Notes under the pieces: model-generated
Seen by the model: the letters and a program-made list of their open reading frames with translations, nothing else
Databases searched by the model: none
What the model was told of the DNA's origin: nothing
Made by a program: the position numbers and the translations under genes
Shown here: one piece after another, positions 6,892 to 13,970 of the stretch
How the letters are laid out: every line of letters starts with the position of its first letter
Numbering within the stretch: the stretch's first letter is position 1
DNA from: Anaerolineales bacterium
Lineage (GTDB): Bacteria > Chloroflexota > Anaerolineae > Anaerolineales > E44-bin32
DNA length: 15,212 bases
Direction: 5' to 3'
NCBI GenBank assembly: GCA_030668545.1
Contig: DAOUTT010000015.1
Coordinates: forward strand, 1 to 15,212

Positions 6892-9012
6892 TTAATGAAG
6901 CCGTGTTTGATATACCTGTGAACCGACTGCTAGATATAGATCGTTAGGAGGTCCGAGGGTCATGGCGGATATCTCCTCTTCAAAAGGTTCCATGGGCATG
7001 AATTGTCCCTGATAGACAAGACGCAAGCTGTAATGGAATACGCTGTTGCTGAGCAGGTCGAGAAAGTAGAGGGAAGGTTCTGGCGGAGGGGAATAGTCCA
7101 GCTCAACGGGAACCGCACCTGGAATCTGCGCAGTCGACTCCCTCCCCGGTCGATTGTCCTGGAAGTAGGGTTGCGGGTCACATTCGACACGTATCCTGCC
7201 GCCTTCATCCACTGATCCGGTAACGGTGCGGCGACAACGGTCCAGCCGACCATCCGCATAGAGGATAATTAGTTCGTCATGTGCCATGGCCAGATCTATG
7301 GCCCCTTTAAGCTCGCGCACCTCTTCAACAAAGAACATTTCAGGAACGCCGCTGAAGAAACCGCCTGCGGCTTCATAGATCCACACTGCGTTCATCACCG
7401 GGTCGAGCACATATAGGCTGTCCCCGTAAACATCTATCGCCTGTATCCGGCCCCAGCCGATGTCTGGCGGGGTGAGCTGTGCGATAGCAGGCTGACGGTC
7501 GGGGGCGCAGTAGAGCAACGTTCCGTCCTCATCTATCGTCACCACGCCTTCCATGCCAAGGGCGCCGGGCGCGGGCTGCAGAACGAAGTCAATGGGGGCC
7601 GCCAGTTCCTGCGAGACAGTCGCAGTACCCAGGCATTCAAAAGTCGTATCGATTTCATAGCCTCGCTCGGGTGTACCCCAGGCATGTCGGATGATTTCAT
7701 GTTTGCTATCGAGCACGTATAGATCGGAAGCGGAGGCGGCTATCCCGGTAATCTTAGAATCGGAGCCGAAGCCGCCGCTTACGAGTGGTCGGAAATCGAG
7801 TCTGGATACCAGGTTGATGGTGTCAAGCGCCAATTGGACCTGTTCACTGAGCACCTCAGATTCCGAACTTGTGCCATAGCTCTCCGCCATGCTGAGCATC
7901 TTGGCCGCGTTTTCCCACTCGCCGCGTGAAGTCTCGTCAAGCGGGAGAGTTTGGGCTGTCATAACGAATGTCTGTGCTTGATTAATATAGGACAGAAATT
8001 CTTCCTTACGGCCCTTTCTAACATAGACCAGCGAGGCAATGGTCACAATAATTAATGGGATGGCGATGGCGGTGCCAACAAGCATTTGGCGGGATAACGC
8101 ATCGGGATGGAGAGGTTCTGAAATGCCCGGGACCAGACGATTAAGAGTCTGCGATAAGAACGTCAGGGTTCGAGCAGTTAAGGATTTTAAACCGAGTGTA
8201 AGAGGGGCGATGTAGCTACTCAATTGGACTCGGCGTGTGCCTCGTTTGACCGTCCCGAATCGCTCCTGTGCCGATCTTTCCGCCTGCAGGGGAGTCTCCC
8301 CGGAGGGCGTTGCTGACTGAAAGGATGGTTGGAGACCGGCTCTACCGGGCGGCACGATGCGCGCCAGGAGACCGGTTAAATCGTAGCTGCTGGCGGCGAC
8401 AAGGCGGTCTATTGCTTGCTCGAGGTCGAGTGTTGCCAGACCTGATAGGGTTGCGTCGGACCACAAATCGCTTGGCGTAGTCGTAAGAATGAGAAGATCG
8501 TTGGGCTGTGATTCGAAGTGATAGAAGCGGATGTGAGGCGCCAGGCTGATTCCAAGCGGCCGTTCCGAAGCCTCCATCGAGCTTTGACGATTGACTGCGC
8601 CAGGGCGTACGAGTATTACCTGCCCGACCCCGCTCTGACCAAAATAGAGATCTTTGCCGCGCAGGACTGCGCTCATCAGATTACCTTGATAATTAGTAGG
8701 TTCAGACTCATCTTGATTAGCGTCTACTAGTTGATCGTTTACCAGTGCAGCTGTCTCTCGCAGTGCGGAGGTTACAGAACCTGGCGTGCCGTAATACGCG
8801 TCAGCAGCCATGCGTACGAGATGGTCAAGATAACCAGGCGAGACGGGTCGGGAGGATTGCAGCGAGAGATTTAACAAGAGGAAATCATCTCCGCGCCCGC
8901 GGGCAGTTCGTCGAGGCGCGGTTAACGCGAGAGTTCCTGGGGGGGAAGTCAGGCGAGCTGCGCCGCCGGCGATATGAATTAGAGCGATATCTGTTTCGAA
9001 CGTTTGAGCCAT
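6892..9012 (-). CDS. Membrane protein: PP2C-like (apparent pseudophosphatase) domain, TM helix, beta-propeller-like outer domain
   Basis: Not a named family that I recognise. The ATG at 9012 (706 aa) is preferred over the in-frame codon at 9048 because TACAAT ends 7 nt before it, and the promoter would lie inside the longer version. Residues about 5-220 follow a PP2C fold pattern: VTSALRETAALVNDQL resembles the PP2C helix, LMSAVLRGKDLYFGQSGVGQVILV replaces the strand pair around GDS, and NDLLILTTTPSDLW replaces the GDxLLLxTDG strand. The metal-binding aspartates of DGxGG, TDG and the final DN motif are all absent. A linker with basic patches precedes one TM helix (310-331) and KGRK. Residues about 340-400 look helical. 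About 400-706 contain repeated short strand motifs (DLYVLD, DSLYVLD, SLYFLD, DLYLAV) like a beta-propeller. Topology is probably N-terminal inside, propeller outside. Confidence 0.7.
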   Translation of the reverse strand: MAQTFETDIALIHIAGGAARLTSPPGTLALTAPRRTARGRGDDFLLLNLSLQSSRPVSPGYLDHLVRMAADAYYGTPGSVTSALRETAALVNDQLVDANQDESEPTNYQGNLMSAVLRGKDLYFGQSGVGQVILVRPGAVNRQSSMEASERPLGISLAPHIRFYHFESQPNDLLILTTTPSDLWSDATLSGLATLDLEQAIDRLVAASSYDLTGLLARIVPPGRAGLQPSFQSATPSGETPLQAERSAQERFGTVKRGTRRVQLSSYIAPLTLGLKSLTARTLTFLSQTLNRLVPGISEPLHPDALSRQMLVGTAIAIPLIIVTIASLVYVRKGRKEEFLSYINQAQTFVMTAQTLPLDETSRGEWENAAKMLSMAESYGTSSESEVLSEQVQLALDTINLVSRLDFRPLVSGGFGSDSKITGIAASASDLYVLDSKHEIIRHAWGTPERGYEIDTTFECLGTATVSQELAAPIDFVLQPAPGALGMEGVVTIDEDGTLLYCAPDRQPAIAQLTPPDIGWGRIQAIDVYGDSLYVLDPVMNAVWIYEAAGGFFSGVPEMFFVEEVRELKGAIDLAMAHDELIILYADGRLDRCRRTVTGSVDEGGRIRVECDPQPYFQDNRPGRESTAQIPGAVPVELDYSPPPEPSLYFLDLLSNSVFHYSLRLVYQGQFMPMEPFEEEISAMTLGPPNDLYLAVGSQVYQTRLH

Positions 9013-9019
9013 GGTATTT

Positions 9020-9048
9020 ATTGTACCGAAACGGGTTAGACGATGCAA
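9020..9048 (-). promoter_or_regulatory. Promoter of the PP2C-like membrane protein gene
   Basis: On the minus strand TTGCAT (9048-9043) and TACAAT (9025-9020) are 17 nt apart. The -10 ends 7 nt before the ATG at 9012, predicting a leaderless transcript. It is back to back with the promoter for the gene at 9111. Confidence 0.6.
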
Positions 9049-9075
9049 TCAGAGATGCAAGAACATTGCCGCGGC

Positions 9076-9084
9076 TGGTACAAT
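9076..9084 (+). promoter_or_regulatory. Extended -10 promoter of the BioF2-like acyltransferase gene (TGG-TACAAT)
   Basis: TGG TACAAT lies 26 nt before the ATG at 9111, giving a leader of about 20 nt. No strong Shine-Dalgarno sequence is seen in that leader. The -35 position is weak, as expected for an extended -10. Confidence 0.55.
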
Positions 9085-9110
9085 CCTAGCTGTTCCGCAA
9101 AGATATCCCC

Positions 9111-10136
9111 ATGATGAATATCCAGTTCCTTCACTCAGACCAATCCTTCTCTGAACTCTCTGATATTTGGGAAGCGCTGCTTAACACCTCGGGCACGAAT
9201 ACGCCATTCCAGCAGCCAGGTTATTTGGACGCCTGGTGGTCGACGATGGGAGGCGGCGAGTGGGATGATGGAGAACTTTGGCTCGGTGTGGGGAAGGTGG
9301 AGGGCGGGGAGATTGCAGGGATAGCCCCATTATTTTCTAGTAAAGATCGAAATGGTCGCCCTTCGATCCTTTTTGTCGGAAGTGTAGAAGTTTCTGATTA
9401 TCTGGATTTCATCGTTTCAGAATCCGCCACAGAGGAATTCGTCGATGCTCTGCTGGGATCATTAGATGTTGAAGGACCAGAAGGATGGGAGGTTCTCGAT
9501 CTTTATAATCTCCCAGAGGGATCATCTACAGTGCAAGCGCTGCAACGCTCGGCGGAGAAACGCGGGTGGCGAGTTGAAAAGGAGCGAATCTCGCCGGTGC
9601 CATTCGTGGCACTTGCGGATAGCTGGGATGCATATCTCCAGGCGCTAAACAGTAAACGACGCAAAGAAGTCAAACGCAAACTCAGGCGGGCAGGAGAATA
9701 TCCAGCACGCGTCAGTTGGCGGATTGTCGATGGAGATTCACTGATTGAACCCGAGATCGATCTTTTTCTCAGCCTTATGCAGAACGACTCGGAGAAACGA
9801 GCCTTCCTAGCGGATAGGATGATGGAATTCTTTCACCGCCTAGCTCTGGTCTCACATGAGCGAGGTTGGCTTCAACTAGCTTTTCTTGAGGTCGGAGGGG
9901 AACCTGTATTTGGCTACATGAATTTCGATTACGATAATAAGCTCTGGATTTACAATTCCGGCTTCAACCCCTCGCATCATGAACTCTCCCCGGGCTGGGT
10001 TTTAATGGCCGATCTCATTCGTTGGGCGAGTGACCATGGCCGAACAGAGGTCGATTTCCTGCGCGGCGACGAGGATTACAAGTACCGCCTCGGAGGCGTC
10101 GACCGCCATATCGTCCGTCTGACAATCGAACGCTAA
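9111..10136 (+). CDS. BioF2/CelD-type GNAT acyltransferase (Acetyltransf_6-like)
   Basis: The 341-residue cytosolic protein has the two-lobed GNAT layout of the BioF2/CelD/FemAB-like group. The N-terminal lobe holds NTPFQQPGYLDAWW (30-43) and a PLFSSKDRNGRP strand pair (73-84). A basic stretch follows at 182-193 (KRRKEVKRKLRR), as in the family's conserved RKxLRR helix. The C-terminal lobe has the signature LSPGWVLMADLIRWASDHG and DFLRGDEDYKYRLG (292-328). Relatives transfer acyl or aminoacyl groups onto surface polymers or small molecules; the substrate here cannot be predicted. It lacks a signal peptide. Start is ATG 9111 or the adjacent ATG 9114. It is a single gene, divergent from the PP2C-like membrane protein and convergent with the PP2C gene. 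Confidence 0.8.
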   Translation: MMNIQFLHSDQSFSELSDIWEALLNTSGTNTPFQQPGYLDAWWSTMGGGEWDDGELWLGVGKVEGGEIAGIAPLFSSKDRNGRPSILFVGSVEVSDYLDFIVSESATEEFVDALLGSLDVEGPEGWEVLDLYNLPEGSSTVQALQRSAEKRGWRVEKERISPVPFVALADSWDAYLQALNSKRRKEVKRKLRRAGEYPARVSWRIVDGDSLIEPEIDLFLSLMQNDSEKRAFLADRMMEFFHRLALVSHERGWLQLAFLEVGGEPVFGYMNFDYDNKLWIYNSGFNPSHHELSPGWVLMADLIRWASDHGRTEVDFLRGDEDYKYRLGGVDRHIVRLTIER

Positions 10137-10278
10137 ACACTGCGCAAGAGAACAGGAACCACATGCAGATATGAGCCTACTCGGGGGTGGACTCATCCTG
10201 TTTGGGGTCGCCTGGGTTGAACGTGCGGGAAGGGCGTAGATCGCTAGATATAAGTCGACAAACTGCGTTGAAGGTTTC

Positions 10279-11220
10279 CTACGGGGACCAGGGCCAGAAC
10301 CCAAACCACCAGACCGCGCCGAGCGCCAGAGCGGTGACGAGGATCAGTATCAAACTGCTGACTGCGGCGGCAAGCAGGCACCCGAATTTTGAGCGAGGCC
10401 TCTCTTGATGTTTGCCCTTCGGTGCCGCGAGGATGACCAGTGTAATGTTGTCGTGGCCACCGTGGTCCAAAGCAAGATCCAGAAGGGATGCGGCAGCTTC
10501 TTCCACGGGCTTTTCTTTGAGAGCTTGATAGATTTCTAGATCGGTCACCATGTCGGTGAGACCGTCAGTACAGAGCAATAATCGATCCCCTCGCTTTAGG
10601 TACATCCCCTGGTTCGAGATCGCACGGCTGTCGTTCTCACCATCCTCCAACGACATGCGAATATCCGGTTCGGGAAGCTGCTTGCCTCCGATATGCCGTC
10701 TGATGACGTGCGCTTGCGGGTGGTCCTTCGCATCTTCGGGTGAGATAATGTTGTAGTCGATCGCCTCTTGTACCCAGGTGTGATCAATCGATATCTGACG
10801 TAATCGACCCTGCCGCAGTAGATAAATGCGACTGTCCCCAACCGTAACAGTATAGAGTCGCGGTCCAACGATAAATGCAACTGCCGCCGTGGATCCCATC
10901 CCAGCGAGATCCGCAGACTCGGCTGCATTTGTCGAGACCACGCGTCCAGCTTCGATAATTGCCGATTGGAGACATGGGAGCGGGTCACCGCCTTGGAAAG
11001 TTGCCACCCCCTGGGTGATTGTTTCCACAGTCAACTGTGCAGCGACATCGCCTGCCTTGTGACCGCCGATTCCGTCAGCGACGATCGTCAATAGCGCCGG
11101 TGTTCTGTTCTCCTCAACATGGTATGCCATCACGATGTATCGATCTTCGTTGACGTGCCTTTTATTCCCCATGTGGGTGCGGGCAGCATAGGCCATGTGA
11201 GATTGTGGGTCAGCGATCAC
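10279..11220 (-). CDS. PP2C-type (PPM) Ser/Thr protein phosphatase with C-terminal membrane anchor
   Basis: It should remove phosphate from Ser/Thr residues, using two metal ions in the cytoplasm. From GTG 11220 (313 aa) the motifs are complete: RTHMGNKRHVNED (14-26), DGIGGH (49-54), GMGSTAAV (107-114), GDSRIYLL (128-135), CTDGLTD (217-223) and GGHDNITLV (254-262). All metal-binding aspartates are present. After a basic linker (KGKHQERPRSK) a hydrophobic segment at about 280-308 ends WWFGFWPWSP, anchoring the catalytic domain at the inner membrane face. GTG 11220 has GGAGGA 11 nt upstream and overlaps the preceding stop by 11 nt; ATG 11196, without a ribosome site, would remove 8 residues. 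It is the second gene after the FHA protein, so the two are almost certainly cotranscribed. Confidence 0.93.
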   Translation of the reverse strand: MIADPQSHMAYAARTHMGNKRHVNEDRYIVMAYHVEENRTPALLTIVADGIGGHKAGDVAAQLTVETITQGVATFQGGDPLPCLQSAIIEAGRVVSTNAAESADLAGMGSTAAVAFIVGPRLYTVTVGDSRIYLLRQGRLRQISIDHTWVQEAIDYNIISPEDAKDHPQAHVIRRHIGGKQLPEPDIRMSLEDGENDSRAISNQGMYLKRGDRLLLCTDGLTDMVTDLEIYQALKEKPVEEAAASLLDLALDHGGHDNITLVILAAPKGKHQERPRSKFGCLLAAAVSSLILILVTALALGAVWWFGFWPWSP

Positions 11221-13099
11221 GAGTGTTATTTTCCTCCGGCTCCAATGGGTCTTCACCCCTGGATTCAAGTTTATAAACGTGGATTATACGACGATGGGGG
11301 GCGATTGGCCGTATGAATTTAAAATAAGCGCGTCCAAAGTGAATACGATCCCCGTCCGACAATAGTAGCCCTTCTTCAGGTATTTCTTTGTAGTTCACCC
11401 AGGTGCCGGCGACGGAACCTTGATCTTTGAGTAAATAGCTGCCGTCAACTTGACGGATGAGGCGGGCGTGCATTCTGTCGACGGAGGGGTCTTCCAATGG
11501 CACTGCAGTGAGCGAGGGATCACTTCCGATGAAAATGTCCGTTCCAATCAAGGGGATACTCTCGCCGGTTGTTGTATAGGGTCCCATTGGGTGGAGGAAA
11601 GCCTCCGCGGGTTCATCAGGGAGATCGCGCCGCAATGAAGCTCTTCGATACGCGGTTACCGAACCCCCCTGAGCCTCGGCTTCAGCCGTCTTTATAGGAC
11701 GTCGACCGTACGTAAGTAGGACGGCTGTCATGATGGTGCCGATGAGCAGGACTCCGAGGGCAAGGAGAAGAGAGCCCAATGCAGGCCGAATCGCCACGAG
11801 TCCGCGCGGGGGCAATTCAACTTCCAGTTGGACTCTATGGATATCTGATGCGCTCTCCTGCCCAAAGGAATCTACGACGAAAACCTGTATTGTGTGTTCC
11901 TCGGATTGAAGCAAGGGTCGAAGGTCCCAGACCAGACGCTCGTAAGGAGGTGCTTCGCTTTGATCTACAACGACTCCATCTATAAGCAGCTGGCTCAGTG
12001 TGAGTTCGCGCGGAAAGCCATCCGGGAAGGTCTTAGCGAATTCCAAGTCGATGGATGTAGGTTGAATTTCATCAAGCGGTGTGGATGGATCATCGGAGCT
12101 GCGCAAGATCTCTCGAGGAGGTTGGAGCAATGTGATTTCTGGAGGTTGAATCTCTAAGACGAAATTCCTGACGGCTGAGGCTGCCTCGGTGTCGTCGATA
12201 ATAAGTTGAACCTTGACTTCATGAGGTCCGGAGTCAATGATTTGAGATATATAGTTGAGAGAGTACTGAGTCCGCTGGCTGATGACCAGGTCGATCAGTT
12301 GATCGAGTCCTTCATCATCGCTAAACAGGATAACTTGGCCACCCGTCTCCTCGGCGATCTGATTCAGGATAACTGCCTCGGGCTGATCTAGAACATCTTC
12401 TTCTCCCAATAAAACTGGGAAGATCGCCGTTTCATTACTTTGAGCGCGGGTGATGATATTCATAACGGTGGTGTCTTCGGGCGGCGTAGACAATGCAGTG
12501 AAATAAACCAGGTAACTGGGCATTCCGATATTTGGCGGTCTGTCCGCGGTGAAATCCAGCGCTTGGAAGAGAAACTCGTAGCCGGTTTCTTCGTCTGGGA
12601 AGGTTGGCTGATGGTGATCCAGAGCGGTTGCGAGGTCGACTGCTGCTCTACTATGGCTTTGAAGCGTGCCATCAATAGTGACCAGACTCAGGTCATCAAT
12701 ACCTACCCGATTGAATTCGGGACGCCTCCACCAGTCCAACAATACTTGTCGGGTGAGGTCGAAGCGTGAATCTCCTAAGGTATCTCGGATGCGAAGCCCG
12801 AAGTTTGTGTTCAATGCGAATACGATCCTGCTTCCTACCGTAGTTTCTCCGACCTCGATGCCGCTCGCCTCCGCATTCTCTTCGAGGATACGGAAGTTGT
12901 CGGACGTTAAGCCGAGGAGTCGGTCTCCCCTGTCATCTGTCACTTGAGCGAAGAGCGAGATTTTCGGGAAGGACTCGATGTTGAGTTCAGAGAGGTGCAG
13001 GCTGATATCCGTTTGCGCAAAAGCAGACGGGATAAGGCCTGCGCTGAGCAGTATTAGCAGCAGGAGAATCAGTAGGCGCCTGGATGTAGGGATGAGCAT
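11210..13099 (-). CDS. Membrane protein with signal peptide, VWA-like outer domain, TM helix and cytosolic FHA domain
   Basis: The 629-residue protein starts at ATG 13099, 6 nt after a TGC-TACAAT box. A signal peptide runs to about AFA|Q (28/29). Residues about 35-320 look like a von Willebrand A domain and flanking strands, but the metal site is altered: ALNTNFG (95-101) stands where DxSxS is expected. Residues about 320-430 are probably Ig-like (LLIDGVVVDQSEAPPYERLVWDL). A TM helix follows at 438-463 with RR after it. The C-terminal FHA domain (about 515-597) has GSDP (525-528), S539-x-x-R-x-H544 and GTWVN (565-569), the residues that read phosphothreonine. Topology is N outside, FHA inside. 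The gene overlaps the start of the PP2C gene. It may link an extracellular ligand or partner to Ser/Thr phosphorylation; the ligand is unknown. Confidence 0.88.
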   Translation of the reverse strand: MLIPTSRRLLILLLLILLSAGLIPSAFAQTDISLHLSELNIESFPKISLFAQVTDDRGDRLLGLTSDNFRILEENAEASGIEVGETTVGSRIVFALNTNFGLRIRDTLGDSRFDLTRQVLLDWWRRPEFNRVGIDDLSLVTIDGTLQSHSRAAVDLATALDHHQPTFPDEETGYEFLFQALDFTADRPPNIGMPSYLVYFTALSTPPEDTTVMNIITRAQSNETAIFPVLLGEEDVLDQPEAVILNQIAEETGGQVILFSDDEGLDQLIDLVISQRTQYSLNYISQIIDSGPHEVKVQLIIDDTEAASAVRNFVLEIQPPEITLLQPPREILRSSDDPSTPLDEIQPTSIDLEFAKTFPDGFPRELTLSQLLIDGVVVDQSEAPPYERLVWDLRPLLQSEEHTIQVFVVDSFGQESASDIHRVQLEVELPPRGLVAIRPALGSLLLALGVLLIGTIMTAVLLTYGRRPIKTAEAEAQGGSVTAYRRASLRRDLPDEPAEAFLHPMGPYTTTGESIPLIGTDIFIGSDPSLTAVPLEDPSVDRMHARLIRQVDGSYLLKDQGSVAGTWVNYKEIPEEGLLLSDGDRIHFGRAYFKFIRPIAPHRRIIHVYKLESRGEDPLEPEENNTRDR

Positions 13100-13105
13100 G
13101 GGGTC

Positions 13106-13114
13106 ATTGTAGCA
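13106..13114 (-). promoter_or_regulatory. Extended -10 promoter of the FHA-PP2C operon (TGC-TACAAT)
   Basis: On the minus strand TGC TACAAT (13114-13106) is followed by GACCCC and the ATG at 13099. Spacing predicts a leaderless mRNA. No -35 match is seen 17 nt upstream. Confidence 0.55.
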
Positions 13115-13225
13115 CGCCGGTGTTTTTTAGATATTTGGGACTTTTCAGTTGGTTTACAGATGACCCGCGACCGGTGCTTTCGATTGTATGCTGATCATAG
13201 ATCGGACTGGAAAGAGGTTGCGGAC

Positions 13226-13405
13226 ATGTCATATCTCAAGATGAGTGACTTGCAGTTTCCTGATCTTAGTAACCATCAAGGAAACACTCAATTGAAGGCG
13301 AGTCTGCCTGAGCGCTTGGTCCGTGTAATTCTCTGCGCTGGATTCTTCGCAGTCCTAGCAGTTGAGGTTTCGCTGCTAATCCAGGCCCTGGGAGTTTTTG
13401 GTTGA
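13226..13405 (+). CDS. Small single-pass membrane protein, function unknown
   Basis: I do not recognise this protein. ATG 13226 gives 59 residues; AAAGAGG at 13211-13217 lies 8 nt upstream, which decides for it over the in-frame ATG at 13160 (81 aa, no ribosome site). The first 30 residues are polar (FPDLSNHQGNTQLKASLPER). Residues about 32-57 form one hydrophobic helix (VILCAGFFAVLAVEVSLLIQAL), ending VFG. The basic RLVR before the helix suggests N-terminus inside. It is divergent from the FHA-PP2C operon. A structured stretch and a terminator follow within about 100 nt, supporting a transcribed unit. The chance that it is not a gene is not negligible. Confidence 0.5.
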   Translation: MSYLKMSDLQFPDLSNHQGNTQLKASLPERLVRVILCAGFFAVLAVEVSLLIQALGVFG

Positions 13406-13414
13406 ATGGAGTTG

Positions 13415-13468
13415 CCAACCATTAAGCCCGGCTGAAGCCGCCGCAGGGCTGGTTTATGCCGCGGTTGG
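13415..13468 (+). other. Nested inverted repeats downstream of the small membrane protein gene
   Basis: CCAACC (13415-13420) pairs with GGTTGG (13463-13468). Inside it AGCCC (13425-13429) pairs with GGGCT (13446-13450), and GGC TGAA GCC forms a small tetraloop hairpin. The layers suggest a folded 3' untranslated RNA, or a small decayed repeat. No known RNA family is recognised. Confidence 0.35.
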
Positions 13469-13501
13469 TCTTTGACCGAGGGATATTAATTATATGCAAG
13501 G

Positions 13502-13527
13502 GGCTGTCCCATGAGGGCAGCCTTTTT
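13502..13527 (+). terminator. Rho-independent terminator
   Basis: GGCTG-T-CCC (13502-13510) pairs with GGG-CAGCC (13515-13522) around ATGA, with one bulged T, followed by five T. It lies about 97 nt after the 59-residue gene and probably ends its transcript. Confidence 0.75.
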
Positions 13528-13555
13528 CATATGATTTTCTTTTCTTCCCCCTAAA

Positions 13556-13595
13556 TCCCCCAAAGGGGGACTGTGGGGGACTCCACTCCCCCACA
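13556..13595. repeat. C/G-rich double hairpin
   Basis: TCCCCC-AAA-GGGGGA (13556-13570) is followed at once by TGTGGGGG (13572-13579) and CCCCCACA (13588-13595) around an 8-nt loop. Both stems are perfect. The preceding CCCCCTAAA gives the CCCCTAAATCCCCC style of dispersed intergenic repeats found in several bacterial phyla. One copy is present here. Confidence 0.65.
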
Positions 13596-13845
13596 CCCCC
13601 CGGATTAAACATCAAGCTCTCACCTCAGACCAACCATGCAAATCCTAGTATATGGAAATATCGTTAACTCGGACTCTTTATCCCATTGAAACGCAATCCG
13701 GAGTAGATTGGACAGAGCCCGGCTTCACAATTCGGGCGTATATAGATTGCATTACATAATCTGCCCTCGCACTCCCTGACAACGATCGGTTCAGCTTTGC
13801 GTCTCTAAGGAACTTTTAGCAGCGTTCATGTACATTGTGTTTCTT
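13596..13845. other. Intergenic sequence with no recognisable feature
   Basis: I find no convincing reading frame, tRNA, promoter tied to a gene, or repeat here. It separates the C/G-rich hairpins from the MITE-like element and is somewhat richer in A and T than the coding regions. Confidence 0.5.
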
Positions 13846-13947
13846 CCCACGCTGGTGATGGATTGTTGGTAGGGGCGAGCCGCCGGCTCGCCCTTACTGG
13901 TCTTGAAGACGGGAAAATAAAGGGCCGACACGTGGGTCGGCCCCTAC
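13846..13947 (+). repeat. Intact copy B of the palindromic MITE-like repeat
   Basis: The core 13869-13947 is bounded by perfect 8-bp terminal inverted repeats, GTAGGGGC (13869-13876) and GCCCCTAC (13940-13947). It has two internal hairpins. GGGCGAGCC (13873-13881) pairs with GGCTCGCCC (13885-13893), and GGGCCGAC (13922-13929) with GTCGGCCC (13936-13943). It codes for no protein. Similarity to copy A (5351-5450) extends about 20 nt to the left of the core. It sits 23 nt past the guaA stop and could also end guaA transcription. Confidence 0.8.
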
Positions 13948-13970
13948 AAGTTAATCCCCGATAAATCAGA

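Noticed and set aside
8745..9089. 114-codon plus-strand frame opposite the PP2C-like gene
   Set aside because: Shadow frame: rich in Arg, no ribosome site, and opposite a gene with recognisable domains.
10171..10196. ATGAG/CTCAT hairpin between the acyltransferase and PP2C genes as a bidirectional terminator
   Set aside because: The stem is interrupted and neither strand has a T run after it; at most a weak structure.
12440..12769. 109-codon plus-strand frame opposite the FHA gene
   Set aside because: Shadow of the VWA-like coding region with no family features of its own.
13596..13845. Possible tRNA or CRISPR in the gap before guaA
   Set aside because: No cloverleaf with a TTCRA arm and no regularly spaced direct repeats were found.
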